This document shows, piece after piece, positions 6,521 to 15,927 of a DNA stretch of 36,894 nucleotides (positions are counted from its first letter, which is position 1; the number at the start of each line of letters is the position of its first letter). Source of the stretch: Burkholderiaceae bacterium. GTDB lineage: Bacteria; Pseudomonadota; Gammaproteobacteria; Burkholderiales; Burkholderiaceae_C. Made by a program: the position numbers and the translations under genes. A model generated the notes under the pieces. That model saw only the letters and a list, made by a program, of their open reading frames with translations, made no database searches and had not been told where the DNA came from. The stretch is from the NCBI GenBank assembly GCA_024710165.1, contig JANJVG010000206.1:1-36894 (forward strand). Direction: 5' to 3'.

Positions 6521-7825
6521 TCAATGGTGGGTGTCCTGCCGCGCGATGCGCAGCAGGTGGTCCAGCTCTTCGGCGTGCTTCACGCAGTTGTGGGCATGCC
6601 AGCGCTGGATCAGCCACATGATGCCCGCCACCACCACACCAAAGGCGGTGATGGCACCGAAGGCCGACAGGCCCAGCTTGGTGGACAGGCTGTAGAACGC
6701 GCCCAGGCCCAGAATGCAGGCCTGTTCGTTGAAGTTCTGCACGGCAATCGAGCGGCCCGAACCCATCAGGTTGTGACCCCGGTGCTGCAGCAGGGCGTTC
6801 ATGGGCACCACCAGAAAGCCGCCCAGTCCGCCCAGGACAATGAGGAAAGGCACGGCCAGCCACACGCTGTCGATGAAGTTCATCAGAATCACGAGCACGC
6901 CCATGGCAATGCCCAGGGGCATGACGCGCGTGGCCACGTCCAGCCGCATGTACATCGAGGCCACCACGGCACCCACCGCGGTGCCGATGGCCACCACGCC
7001 CACCAGGGCTGAGGCCTGCGTGGTGCTGTAGCCCAGGGCTGCGGCGCTCCAGGCCAGCACGATGTAGCGCAGGTTGCCCGAAACGCCCCAGAACAGCGTG
7101 GTGGTGGACAGCGAGATCTGGCCCAGCCGGTCCTTCCACAGCCGCTTGTTGCAGCTCCAGAAGTCGGGCAGCAGCGCCAGGGTGTTGGCCAGCACGCTGC
7201 GCGCGGGGTTTTGCCGCATGGAGCGCATTTCGACGCCCGTGTGCGGAATGCAGGTATTGAACCAGGCCGCCACGATGTAGACGAAGATCAGCGCAAAAAT
7301 GGCCGCCTGGGGTGCGGTGTTAACCCCCAGATCGATGCCCGGCACATCCACCGACAGCAGCAGCGAGGAGATGGTGGGCCCCACCAGCTGGCCGCCCAGC
7401 AGCACGCCCAGGATGATGGAGGCAATCGTCAGCCCCTCGATCCAGCCATTGGCCTTGACCAGTTGCGAGGCCGGGAGCAGCTCGGTGAGGATGCCGTACT
7501 TGGCGGGCGAATACGCTGCGGCGCCCAGGCCCACCACGGCATAGGCCATGAGCGGGTGCGAGCCAAACAGCATCATCAGGCAGCCCACCACCTTGATGGC
7601 GTTGCTGACAAACATCACCCGGCCTTTGGGCAGCGCATCGGCAAAAGCGCCCACGAAGGGCGCCAGAATGACGTAGAACAAGGCAAACATGGGCACCAGG
7701 GCGGCGCGCTGCCATTCGGGGGCGCCCCCGGTGCGCAACAGTTCCACGGCCGTCACGAAAAGTGCGTTGTCGGCCAGCGAGCTGAAAAACTGCGCCGACA
7801 TGATGGTGTAGAAACCGCGCTTCAT
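6521..7825 (-). CDS. lplT: Lysophospholipid transporter
   Basis: This 434-residue MFS protein has 12 predicted membrane segments. In enterobacteria LplT flips lysophospholipids (2-acyl-glycerophosphoethanolamine) to the inner leaflet for re-acylation by Aas. The N-terminus MKRGFYTIMSAQFFSSLADN and ALPKGRVMFVSNAIKVVGC, AAYSPAKYGILTELLP and ANGWIEGLTIASIILGVLLGG are characteristic. The ATG at 7825 gives family length. It is divergent from alr, an arrangement I remember from related Burkholderiales. No aas-like acyltransferase is nearby, so the partner enzyme is elsewhere. Confidence 0.93.
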   Translation of the reverse strand: MKRGFYTIMSAQFFSSLADNALFVTAVELLRTGGAPEWQRAALVPMFALFYVILAPFVGAFADALPKGRVMFVSNAIKVVGCLMMLFGSHPLMAYAVVGLGAAAYSPAKYGILTELLPASQLVKANGWIEGLTIASIILGVLLGGQLVGPTISSLLLSVDVPGIDLGVNTAPQAAIFALIFVYIVAAWFNTCIPHTGVEMRSMRQNPARSVLANTLALLPDFWSCNKRLWKDRLGQISLSTTTLFWGVSGNLRYIVLAWSAAALGYSTTQASALVGVVAIGTAVGAVVASMYMRLDVATRVMPLGIAMGVLVILMNFIDSVWLAVPFLIVLGGLGGFLVVPMNALLQHRGHNLMGSGRSIAVQNFNEQACILGLGAFYSLSTKLGLSAFGAITAFGVVVAGIMWLIQRWHAHNCVKHAEELDHLLRIARQDTHH

Positions 7826-7962
7826 CGATGGGCTGGGTGTGCATCAGTCGCGCTGATGCCCTGGTAAATGTGGAACCCCATGGCAAGTGAGTGGCGGTTA
7901 TATCATGCGGTTACACGGGCCCGGTGCCAGAATCCGGGCCTCGTTCCCCGGTATCAGTCTCC

Positions 7963-9069
7963 ATGCCACGTCCCATTCTCGCCACCATCCACACTACTGC
8001 ACTGCAGCACAACCTGGCGCGTGTGCGCCGCGCCGCGCCCGATGCCAAGGTCTGGGCCGTGGTCAAGGCCAATGCCTATGGGCACGGCATCGAGCGTGCG
8101 TTCGAGGGCCTGCGCGGCGCCGACGGCTTCGCCCTGCTCGACCTGGCAGAGGCCGAGCGCGTGCGCCACCTGGGCTGGCGCGGCCCCATCCTGCTGCTCG
8201 AAGGCGTGTTCGAACCGCGCGACCTGGAGCTGTGCTCGCGCCTGGGCCTGTGGCATGCCGTGCACTGTGACGAGCAGATCGACTGGCTGAGCCGCCACAA
8301 GACCCATGTGCCGCACCGCGTTTTTCTCAAGATGAACTCGGGCATGAACCGCCTGGGCTTCACACCGCAGCGCTTTCGCAGCGCCTGGGCGCGCCTCTCG
8401 GCCCTGCCGCAGGTCGATGAAATCTCGCTGATGACGCATTTCTCTGACGCCGATGGCCCGCGCGGCATTGCGCACCAGATGGCCGCCTTTTCCGCCGCCA
8501 CGCAGGACCTGCCGGGCGAGCGCAGCCTGAGCAACAGCGCCGCCACCTTGCGCCACGCGCAGGACGCAGGCGTGCGCGCCGACTGGGTGCGTGCGGGCAT
8601 CGTGCTGTACGGCAGCGCACCCGACTTTCCCGAACACGACAGCGCCCACTGGGGCGTGCAGCCCACCATGACGCTGTCCACGCGCCTGCTGGCCGTGCAG
8701 CAGCTGCAGGCCGGCGACACCGTGGGCTACGGCTCACGCTTCACGGCCGAGGGGCCGCTCACCATCGGCGTGGCCGCCTGCGGCTATGCCGATGGCTACC
8801 CGCGCCACTGTGACACCGGCACGCCGGTGCTGGTGAACGGCGTACGCACCCGCCTGGTGGGCCGCGTGAGCATGGACATGGTCACCGTGGACCTCACACC
8901 ACTGCAGCAGGCGGGCATGGAGGTGGGTCTGGGCAGCGAGGTCACCCTGTGGGGGCGTGCGGGCAACGGCGCCGTGCTGCCCATCGACGAGGTGGCGCAG
9001 GCCGCCGGCACAGTGGGCTATGAACTGATGTGCGCGCTGGCCCAGCGCGTGCCGGTGGTGGTGGACTGA
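7963..9069 (+). CDS. alr: Alanine racemase
   Basis: This 368-residue PLP enzyme interconverts L- and D-alanine for peptidoglycan. K35 in [11 protein letters not shown] binds PLP. Y256 in VGYGSRF is the second catalytic base; the 221-residue spacing to K35 equals that of E. coli Alr. GYADGYPR and [13 protein letters not shown] are further family motifs. The start [20 protein letters not shown] (ATG 7963) fits the family; the frame extends upstream without a better start. It is divergent from lplT. Its stop is separated by 46 bases from the converging PAS-GGDEF gene. Confidence 0.95.
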   Translation: MPRPILATIHTTALQHNLARVRRAAPDAKVWAVVKANAYGHGIERAFEGLRGADGFALLDLAEAERVRHLGWRGPILLLEGVFEPRDLELCSRLGLWHAVHCDEQIDWLSRHKTHVPHRVFLKMNSGMNRLGFTPQRFRSAWARLSALPQVDEISLMTHFSDADGPRGIAHQMAAFSAATQDLPGERSLSNSAATLRHAQDAGVRADWVRAGIVLYGSAPDFPEHDSAHWGVQPTMTLSTRLLAVQQLQAGDTVGYGSRFTAEGPLTIGVAACGYADGYPRHCDTGTPVLVNGVRTRLVGRVSMDMVTVDLTPLQQAGMEVGLGSEVTLWGRAGNGAVLPIDEVAQAAGTVGYELMCALAQRVPVVVD

Positions 9070-9115
9070 GTACCGCCCGCCGACGATGATTGGCTGCAGG
9101 CAGGCCTGCGGAGTA

Positions 9116-10876
9116 TCACCCCGGATGATCGCTCGGGCCACGCGGCGGCACCAGCGAGCCTCCCCCACGCTGGCCGGCCTTGGCCGCGTACATCGCCTTG
9201 TCGGCGCTGACCAGCAGGGTTTCAGGGGATGCGCCGTGCTCGGGGTAGAGCGCCACGCCGACCGAAGCGCCAATCTGCAGCGCCAGCCCGTCCAGCAGGA
9301 AAGGCTCCGAGAGCGCCTGCACCAAACGCCCGGCCAGGCGCAGGGCCTGGTCGTGCTGGGTGATGCCGCGCTGCAGCACGGCAAATTCATCGCCGCCCAG
9401 GCGCGCCACAAAATCGGATTCACGGGCAACGCGCCCAAGCACACGGGCCACCCAGACCAGCACACCGTCGCCCACGGCATGGCCATGCCGGTCGTTGATG
9501 GGCTTGAAGCCGTCCAGGTCGAGGTAAAGCACGGCAAACACGCTGGAGGTGCGCCGCGCCAGCGCCACCTCCGAGGCCAGGCAGTCGATGAATTTGGCGC
9601 GGTTGAGCAGGCCGGTCAGGCTGTCGTGGCTGGCCAGATGTTCGATGCGCTGCTCGTGCAGGCGCCGCTCGGTCACGTCGGTATAAGTGCGCAGCATGCC
9701 TGCGCCGCCCACGGGGAGGCTGCGCACCTCCAGGATGCGGCCGTTGGGCCGCGTACGCTCGTAGTTGCGCAAGGATGGCGCCTCGGCATCGGCGGCCAGA
9801 TCGGCCCCGAGCGCTTCGGACACGCCTTCAAATTCGTTGTGCGCCCACTGGTAGCGGATCACCTCGGCGAGGGTGGGGCGACGGTCCAGGAGTTCCCGGG
9901 GGAGATCGAGCAGCTCGAGGATGTGCTGGTTGTAAAACTCCACCACCCCTTCGGTGTTGATCATGGCAATGCCCTGCTCCATGCCCTCCAGCGTGGCCTG
10001 CAGCAAGGCAGACTTGCGGGCCAGCTGGGCCGCGCTCTCGCGCGCGATGCGCTCGGCCTGCGCCAGCTTCTGCTGCTGGCGCCGCAACTCCGACACATCC
10101 ACATGGGCGTAAAACACCGAGCCATCGTCGGCGGGCCGGGCAATCACCCGGCAAAAGCGGTTGCCGGGCAGGGGCAGCTCGAAGGGCGCCCCCACAAAGC
10201 GCAGGTTCTCGCGCAGCGTCTGGCGGCCCGACTGGCACAGCGCCGCCTCGGGGCCGCTGCAGCCGGCCCATGCCATGGCGTACACCGCCTCAAACCAGGC
10301 CGACACGGCCGCCGCGGCGTCGCGCAGCCCGTACATCAGCACAAAAGATTCATTGACCCACTGGATCCGGCCATCGGGCGCGCACACCATCAGGCCGTCG
10401 GGCATGCGGTCAAGCAGTGCGGTGGGCAAGGCCATCGGCCCCTGGCCCTCGGCGGGCAGCGCGGGGCTGGCCAACCGCCACAGGCGCACCCGGCCCACGC
10501 CGTCCAGCGGCAGCGAAGACACCCGCAGGCGCATGCCACGGTGATCGAATTCGTAGGGGCTGCTCTGTGCCTGGTGGCGGGCCAGGCCGGTGTCGATGTA
10601 ACGGTCGATCTCCGGCAGCTCGGGCGCCTTCAGGCGCACGCTGTAGAAGCGGCGCAGGTTGTCCCGGTAATGCTCGCCCTCGTGCAGTTGGCCCTCATGC
10701 TCGGGAAAGAACTGGAAAAAGGTGCGGTTCCACACCAGGGCGCGATCGTGCGGGTCAAAGACACACATGGCGGTGTGCAGGCCATCGAGCATCTGCCCGA
10801 AGCACTGCAGCAGGTCACGCGTTGCGGGGTTCAAGGAGGCCGGCACGGTCTGGGTGTTCTGTAACAATCCGAGCAT
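9116..10876 (-). CDS. PAS-domain diguanylate cyclase
   Basis: This 586-residue cytoplasmic protein has no clear membrane segment. Two or three PAS-like sensor regions (about 20-140, 150-270, 290-400) are joined by a short coiled coil near 265-290 (SELRRQQQKLAQAERIARES). A GGDEF domain spans about 415-575. GGDEF is intact at residues 494-498, and the inhibitory I-site R-E-S-D lies exactly five residues before it, so an active, product-inhibited c-di-GMP synthase is expected. The second PAS region contains MPDGLMVCAPDGRIQWVNES and the third MEQGIAMINTEGVVEFYNQH, typical PAS cores. Ligands are unknown. It converges with alr and is divergent from the transglutaminase gene. Confidence 0.92.
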   Translation of the reverse strand: MLGLLQNTQTVPASLNPATRDLLQCFGQMLDGLHTAMCVFDPHDRALVWNRTFFQFFPEHEGQLHEGEHYRDNLRRFYSVRLKAPELPEIDRYIDTGLARHQAQSSPYEFDHRGMRLRVSSLPLDGVGRVRLWRLASPALPAEGQGPMALPTALLDRMPDGLMVCAPDGRIQWVNESFVLMYGLRDAAAAVSAWFEAVYAMAWAGCSGPEAALCQSGRQTLRENLRFVGAPFELPLPGNRFCRVIARPADDGSVFYAHVDVSELRRQQQKLAQAERIARESAAQLARKSALLQATLEGMEQGIAMINTEGVVEFYNQHILELLDLPRELLDRRPTLAEVIRYQWAHNEFEGVSEALGADLAADAEAPSLRNYERTRPNGRILEVRSLPVGGAGMLRTYTDVTERRLHEQRIEHLASHDSLTGLLNRAKFIDCLASEVALARRTSSVFAVLYLDLDGFKPINDRHGHAVGDGVLVWVARVLGRVARESDFVARLGGDEFAVLQRGITQHDQALRLAGRLVQALSEPFLLDGLALQIGASVGVALYPEHGASPETLLVSADKAMYAAKAGQRGGGSLVPPRGPSDHPG

Positions 10877-10977
10877 TCTGCGCCATTCCCGGGGCTGGCC
10901 GGGGCAGCGCCAACCAAAACCGGGGGCCTGCCGCCATGGCGACAGCCGCTGCGGCGCGCCAGCGCCACACTATCCCC

Positions 10978-11655
10978 ATGACCGAGCACCCCTCCCCGGC
11001 CACGCGGGCCGCCACGGCCCTGATTGACAGCGACCACCCTGAAGTCATCGGGTTTGCCCGTGCGCATGCCCAGGGCCGCGATGCGCGCGAGCGCGCCGTG
11101 GCGCTGACCCTGGCCGTGCGCGACGGCTTTCGCTACGACCCCTACCGCATCGAGCTCACGCCCGAAGGCATGCGCGCCAGCACCGTGCTGGCCAACGGTT
11201 ACGGCTGGTGCGTGCCCAAGGCCGTGCTGCTGGCGGCGGTGTGCCGTGCCGCCGGCATCCCGGCACGCCTGGGTTTTGCCGACGTGCGCAACCACCTGAG
11301 CACCGAGCGCATGCGCCAGACCCTGCAGACCGACCTGTTCATCTGGCATGGCTATGCCGACCTGTGGATCGACGGCCGGTGGGTGAAGGCCACGCCGGCC
11401 TTCAACATCGGGCTCTGTGAGCGCTTCGGCCTGCTGCCGCTCGACTTCGACGGCCACACCGACTCGATCTACCACCCGTTCGACCGCACCGGCAACCGCC
11501 ACATGGAGTATGTGCGCGACCGCGGCACCTTTGACGACCTGCCGCTCGAACGCATCGTGGCAGACTTCCAGCAAATCTACGGCGCCTGGATGGTGAACCC
11601 CACCCAGCTCCAGTCCGCCAGTTTCCAGAACGACGTGGAGCGCGAAACGCGATGA
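10978..11655 (+). CDS. Transglutaminase-like protein
   Basis: This is a 225-residue cytoplasmic protein of the transglutaminase-like superfamily. C78 sits in NGYGWCVPKAVLLAAVCRAA and H124 in FIWHGYADLWIDGRWVKATP. The position of the third catalytic residue (usually Asp after WV-x-x) reads WVKATPAFN here, so the classic triad looks incomplete or uses another residue. Function is unknown; relatives act as proteases or amidases rather than cross-linkers. The ATG at 10978 follows a stop-free region but gives the family-like N-terminus MTEHPSPATRAATALIDSDH. Its TGA overlaps the ATG of the thioesterase gene by 4 bases, indicating coupled translation. Confidence 0.85.
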   Translation: MTEHPSPATRAATALIDSDHPEVIGFARAHAQGRDARERAVALTLAVRDGFRYDPYRIELTPEGMRASTVLANGYGWCVPKAVLLAAVCRAAGIPARLGFADVRNHLSTERMRQTLQTDLFIWHGYADLWIDGRWVKATPAFNIGLCERFGLLPLDFDGHTDSIYHPFDRTGNRHMEYVRDRGTFDDLPLERIVADFQQIYGAWMVNPTQLQSASFQNDVERETR

Positions 11656-12098
11656 CCGAACCCTCTCTTGCAATCCCCCCGGGGTTCGAGGCCATCGAGG
11701 CCGGCGGCCCGTACATGCAGAACAACGGCCCCCTGTACCTGCTGCACCAGGGTAACGTGGTGAAGTTCGGCTTTAGGGTCGAGCAGCGCCACATCAACCC
11801 GATGAACAATCTGCACGGCGGCATGATGGCCAGCTTTTGCGACATGCTGCTGCCGCTGTCGGTGCACCGCAAAAGCACCGAGGTGGGCAGCCGCTTTTTG
11901 CCCACCATCAGCCTGCAGATCGACTACCTGGCCCCGGCCCCGCTGGGCTGCTGGGTCGAGGGCGAGGCCGAGCCGCTGCGTGTGACGCGCTCGCTGGTGT
12001 TTGCCCAGGGCCTGGTGCGCGCCGACGGCGTACCCTGCGCGCGGGTAAGCGGCGTGTTCAAGATCGGCCCGGCCATCCCGATGGAAATGGTGGGCTGA
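11652..12098 (+). CDS. PaaI-type hotdog-fold thioesterase
   Basis: This is a 148-residue hotdog protein of the acyl-CoA thioesterase/PaaI group. The active-site region reads INPMNNLHGGMMASFCDMLL, with HGG at residues 55-57 and the acidic residue D64 that typically supplies the general base. A second strand pattern is PTISLQIDYLAPAPLGCWVE. Substrates are probably acyl- or aryl-CoA; a specific one cannot be assigned. The start overlaps the stop of the transglutaminase-like gene (ATGA), so the two form an operon. Confidence 0.87.
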   Translation: MTEPSLAIPPGFEAIEAGGPYMQNNGPLYLLHQGNVVKFGFRVEQRHINPMNNLHGGMMASFCDMLLPLSVHRKSTEVGSRFLPTISLQIDYLAPAPLGCWVEGEAEPLRVTRSLVFAQGLVRADGVPCARVSGVFKIGPAIPMEMVG

Positions 12099-12270
12099 CC
12101 CCGCCGGCAGCCGGCGCCGAACCGCAGCAGTGCGCCCTGCAGACGGGCGCCGGTGTGTTCTGCATGGACCGCGCACGCTGCCGGGCTGTTTTGCCAGGGC
12201 GCCACGCGCGCTTTACCGGCGCTTGACGCGGGCAGTCTAAGATGCATTGAAAACACCTTTTATTGTCCCG

Positions 12271-13599
12271 ATGCAACGCATACACCGCTTTTTTTGGCTC
12301 AGCCTGCTCGCATTGTCCGGGCTGTGGCTGCTCTGCGACACGACGGCCTTGTCCAGCCTGCAGGGCTTTTTCCCCTGGCGCAACCTGCTCATCCAGTACA
12401 GCGGCGTGCTGGGCCTGGGCGTCATGAGCCTGGCCATGCTGCTGGCCGTGCGCCCGGTGCGCCTGGAGCCCTGGCTGGGCGGGCTCGACAAAATGTACCG
12501 CCTGCACAAGTGGCTGGGCATTGCGGGGCTGGTGCTGTCGGTGGGGCACTGGCTGCTGTCCGAGGCGCCCAAGTGGCTCGTGGGCGCAGGCCTGCTGACG
12601 CGGCCCCAGCGTGGCAAGGCGCCACAGGTCGAGGGGCTGGAGGCCTGGCTGCGCGGCCTGCGGGGCCCGGCCGAGGGGCTGGGCGAGTGGGCTTTTTATG
12701 CCGCCGTGCTGCTCATGGTGCTGGCGCTGGTGCCACGCTTTCCGTACAAGCGTTTTTTCCAGACGCACCGGCTTATCGCCGTGGCCTACCTGGTGCTGGT
12801 GTTCCACGCGGTGGTGCTGATGCGCTTTGCCTACTGGAGCACGCCGCTGGGCTGGCTGATGGCCGCGCTGATGGCCGGGGGCAGCGTGGCCGCCGTGTGG
12901 GTGCTGCTGCGCCGCGTGGGCGCGCAGCGCCAGGTGGCGGGCGAGGTGCAGTCCGTGGTGCGCCACGACCTTCTGCAGGTGGTGGAGGTGACGATTGCCC
13001 TCAAGGGCCGCTGGGCCGGGCACGATGCCGGGCAGTTTGCCTTTGTCACCCTGCACGCGGACGAGGGGCCGCACCCCTACACCATCACCTCGGCCTGGAA
13101 GGATGACGGCCAGATCACCTTCGTCATCAAGGCGCTGGGCGACTACACGGCCACGCTGGCCGAGCGCGTGCGGGTGGGCGATGTGGTGCGCATCGAGGGG
13201 CCCTATGGCCGCTTCAACTTCGAGGGCCACCAGCGTCGCCAGATCTGGGTGGGGGCGGGCATTGGCATCACCCCGTTCATTGCGCGCATGAAGGCGCTGG
13301 CGCAGCAGGGCGACGGGCGCGAAATCGACCTGTTCCACACCACGGCGGTGTACGACCCCCACGCCATCGGCCTGATCGAGCGCGACGCCCGCGAAGCCGG
13401 GGTGCACCTGCATGTGCTGTGGGACGAGCGCGATGGCCGGCTGGACGCCCGCCGCATCACCGAGCAGGTTCCCGAGTGGCGCGATGCCGATGTGTGGTTC
13501 TGCGGCCCGGCCGGGTTTGGCCAGGCCCTGGAGCAGGACCTGGTGGCCCTGGGCCTGCCCGCTGCGCGCCTGCACCGCGAGCTGTTCCAGATGCGCTAG
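12271..13599 (+). CDS. Ferric-reductase-like flavocytochrome (NOX/FRE superfamily)
   Basis: This 442-residue membrane protein has about six N-terminal membrane helices. It carries two His pairs suited to bis-heme b binding: H79/H93 (YRLHKWLGIAGLVLSVGHWL) and H166/H179 (HRLIAVAYLVLVFHA). The C-terminal half is a ferredoxin-reductase module with an FAD motif (HPYTITSAW) and NAD(P) motifs (GAGIGITPFIARM, VWFCGPAGFGQA). The likely reaction is transmembrane electron transfer from NAD(P)H to an extracytoplasmic acceptor such as ferric iron, copper or oxygen. The ATG at 12271 is preferred over a TTG at 12247. The stop TAG (13597-13599) forms the first three bases of the 188-bp palindromic element that follows. 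Confidence 0.88.
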   Translation: MQRIHRFFWLSLLALSGLWLLCDTTALSSLQGFFPWRNLLIQYSGVLGLGVMSLAMLLAVRPVRLEPWLGGLDKMYRLHKWLGIAGLVLSVGHWLLSEAPKWLVGAGLLTRPQRGKAPQVEGLEAWLRGLRGPAEGLGEWAFYAAVLLMVLALVPRFPYKRFFQTHRLIAVAYLVLVFHAVVLMRFAYWSTPLGWLMAALMAGGSVAAVWVLLRRVGAQRQVAGEVQSVVRHDLLQVVEVTIALKGRWAGHDAGQFAFVTLHADEGPHPYTITSAWKDDGQITFVIKALGDYTATLAERVRVGDVVRIEGPYGRFNFEGHQRRQIWVGAGIGITPFIARMKALAQQGDGREIDLFHTTAVYDPHAIGLIERDAREAGVHLHVLWDERDGRLDARRITEQVPEWRDADVWFCGPAGFGQALEQDLVALGLPAARLHRELFQMR

Positions 13600-13784
13600 G
13601 AGCCTGTCGGGCTTGGAGCGCCGAAAGCGAACATCGGCCCCAGCGAGGACAGTTTTTGCCGGATTTGCAGCCCCATAGCCCGGCTATGGGGCAAGAAGAC
13701 GGTGTCCTCGAAGAGCGGCGAAGCCAACCATGGACCGCTGCGGTCGATTTGCAGCCGGCGATTTCCAAGTCCGACAGGCTCCTA
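13597..13784. repeat. 188-bp imperfect palindromic element with 21-bp terminal inverted repeats
   Basis: The left end 13597-13617 (taggagcctgtcgggcttgg a) and right end 13764-13784 (tccaagtccgacaggctcct a) are complementary except for one base. Inside, GAGGACA 13645-13651 pairs with TGTCCTC 13703-13709. At the centre GCCCCATAGCC 13670-13680 pairs with GGCTATGGGGC 13682-13692. There is no open frame. It looks like a non-coding MITE/REP-like element or a large hairpin terminator. The left end supplies the stop codon of the preceding gene. With the following 124 bases, in which I see nothing clear, it fills the gap before the GGDEF-EAL gene. Confidence 0.8.
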
Positions 13785-13908
13785 TGCGCCTGCAAATCCG
13801 GGCGCCCGTGCAACCCCTCCCCAGGGGGCGGCTTGCGCGCACCCCCCGGCTCGGGCCACCCGGGTTTGGTGCATGATGGATGCATTCCTCCGGTGTCCGA
13901 GCCTGACC

Positions 13909-15804
13909 ATGCCCTCCTTCAGCCCCGACGAACGCCCCCTGTCCACCGGCAGCGTGCTGACGCTGCAGCAGCGCCGGCTGCGACAGATTCTGTGGACGGT
14001 GATCGCCGCTTTCGGCACGGCCGCGCTGATGAGTTTTTCCAAGGGCAGCTACACCAGCGTGTCCCTGGAACTGGTGGCCATGGCGCTGCTGGGCATCGCC
14101 TTCCGGTGGAACCAGCGCGGCGAACTGGCGAAGGCCTCCCGGCTGATGCTGGTCACCCTGATTGCGGGCCTGTTCGGGCTCATGGCCACGGGCGAAGGGC
14201 TGTACGACGAGGGCACGCTGGCGTTTCCAGCCATCCTGATCTTTGCCGGCATGTTCGGCAACCGGCGCATGCTGTGGGTGCTGATGGCCTGGCTGCAGGG
14301 GGCGCTGGTGCTGCTGTTCGTGCTGCACGAAACCGGCGTGATCCGCGCAGCGGCGGTGCCCGTGGACCTGCAGCGCCTGGTGATGATGGCGGCCATTCTG
14401 GCGGCCATCGGCTTTTTCGTCTGGCTCCTGACGAGCGACATGCAGCGCACCCTGGCGCAGCTGGCTTCGGAGAAGGAGGCACTGGCCGAATCGCACCAGC
14501 GCATCGACGTGCTGGCGCACCGCGACACGCTGACCCAGCTGCCCAACCGCACCCTGGCCAAAGACCGCCTGGAGCAGCTGCTGCTGCAGGCGCGGCGCGA
14601 CCAGTGCATGGTGGCCGCGCTGTACCTGGACCTGGACAACTTCAAGACCGTGAACGACTCGCTGGGCCACGCCGCAGGCGACGAACTGCTGTGCCTGGTA
14701 GCCGAGCGCCTGGGCTCGGGCCTGCGCGAATGCGATACGGTGGCGCGGCTCTCGGGCGACGAGTTCCTGATCCTGCTGGGAAACATCCACACCGAGGAGG
14801 CGGTGGCCACCAGCGCGGCGCGCGTGCTGCAACTGCTGGCCCAGCCCTTTGCGCTGCAGGGGCTGGACGTGGTGGTAACCACCTCGCTGGGCATTGCCGT
14901 GGCGCCGCGCGACGGATCGGACGTGGACGAGCTGCTCAAGAACGCCGATATGGCCATGTACCGCGCCAAGGATTCGGGGCGCAACGCGTTCCGCTTCTTT
15001 GATGCCAGCATGAACGAAAGCGTGGTCGAGCACCTGCACATGGCCTCGGGCCTGCGCACCGCGCTGGCGCAGGAGGAGCTGCAGGTGCACTACCAGCCGC
15101 AGTTCGACCTGCACAGCGGCCGCATCATCGGCGCCGAGGCCCTGGTACGCTGGAAGCACCCCACACTGGGCTTTGTGCCGCCGGGCAAGTTCATCCCCGT
15201 GGCCGAGCGCACCGGCCTCATCAACGAAGTGGGCGCCTGGGTGCTGCACCGCGCCTGCCTGGACGCCCGGGCCTGGCGCCAGCAGGGGCTGGGGGAGCTG
15301 ACGGTGGCGGTCAACGTCTCGCCCCTGCAGTTCCACCGCGACAGCATCGAACGCGAAGTGGCCAACGCGCTGGCCGCATGCCAATTGCCCGCCAGTGCGC
15401 TGGAGCTGGAACTGACCAAGTCCCTGCTGGTGGCCGACGCGCACCACCTCAGCGAAGTGCTGCAGCGCCTGCGCGCCCTGGGCGTGCAGATTGCCATCGA
15501 CGACTTCGGCACCGGCTACTCCAACCTCGGTTACCTGCAGCGTTTTGCGGTGCACCGGCTCAAGATCGACCAGTCCTTTGTGCGCAAGATCTGCACCAGC
15601 ACCCACGACGAAGGCATCGTGCGCGCCATCATCGAAATGGCCCACTGCCTGGGCCTGGAGGTGGTGGCCGAAGGGGTGGAAGACCGCCCGGTGCTCGAGC
15701 GCTTGCAAGGCTTTGGCTGCGAGTTTGGTCAGGGCTTTCACTGGTCGCCTGCACTTGCGGACGACGAGTTCCGCGCCTATGTGCGCAGATTCCAGCCCGC
15801 CTGA
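13909..15804 (+). CDS. Membrane GGDEF-EAL c-di-GMP protein
   Basis: This 631-residue protein has about five or six membrane helices (25-175), a short coiled coil, GGDEF (about 200-365) and EAL (about 375-625). The cyclase signature is SGDEF (282-286), a tolerated variant, with I-site R-E-C-D (273-276) five residues before it. In EAL, E410 (EAL), N469, E501, D531/D532, K552, E588 and Q608 are present at the spacing of active phosphodiesterases. However, the second Glu of the ExTE motif is Lys (E501-L-T-K504). That Glu corresponds to RocR E268, which holds loop 6, so phosphodiesterase activity may be reduced. The start could also be 13873 (12 residues longer); neither has a strong Shine-Dalgarno sequence. 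Confidence 0.9.
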   Translation: MPSFSPDERPLSTGSVLTLQQRRLRQILWTVIAAFGTAALMSFSKGSYTSVSLELVAMALLGIAFRWNQRGELAKASRLMLVTLIAGLFGLMATGEGLYDEGTLAFPAILIFAGMFGNRRMLWVLMAWLQGALVLLFVLHETGVIRAAAVPVDLQRLVMMAAILAAIGFFVWLLTSDMQRTLAQLASEKEALAESHQRIDVLAHRDTLTQLPNRTLAKDRLEQLLLQARRDQCMVAALYLDLDNFKTVNDSLGHAAGDELLCLVAERLGSGLRECDTVARLSGDEFLILLGNIHTEEAVATSAARVLQLLAQPFALQGLDVVVTTSLGIAVAPRDGSDVDELLKNADMAMYRAKDSGRNAFRFFDASMNESVVEHLHMASGLRTALAQEELQVHYQPQFDLHSGRIIGAEALVRWKHPTLGFVPPGKFIPVAERTGLINEVGAWVLHRACLDARAWRQQGLGELTVAVNVSPLQFHRDSIEREVANALAACQLPASALELELTKSLLVADAHHLSEVLQRLRALGVQIAIDDFGTGYSNLGYLQRFAVHRLKIDQSFVRKICTSTHDEGIVRAIIEMAHCLGLEVVAEGVEDRPVLERLQGFGCEFGQGFHWSPALADDEFRAYVRRFQPA

Positions 15805-15849
15805 GGCGGTTCAAACGAATCACCTCTCCCGCAGGGCCACGAATCAATT

Positions 15850-15900
15850 CAAAAACAATAGCTGCAAGCGCTTATCAATCAAGGGCTAAAGCCCATTTTT
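15850..15900 (+). repeat. Comamonadaceae dispersed repeat copy
   Basis: The sequence is caaaaacaatagctgcaagc then gcttatcaatcaagggctaa agcccattttt. It is one of the best-preserved copies and is located between the GGDEF-EAL gene and the hyi-like gene, ending 28 bases before the next ATG. Confidence 0.8.
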
Positions 15901-15927
15901 ATTCATTTTTCATCCCATCCCCCTCCG

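Noticed and set aside
9086-10864. 592-codon plus-strand open frame
   Set aside because: Mirror frame of the PAS-GGDEF gene; no recognisable motif.
13597-13784. Insertion sequence
   Set aside because: Terminal inverted repeats exist but there is no transposase frame; at most a non-autonomous element.
13684-15741. 685-codon minus-strand open frame
   Set aside because: It is antisense to the well-supported GGDEF-EAL gene and has low-complexity His/Gln-rich translation.
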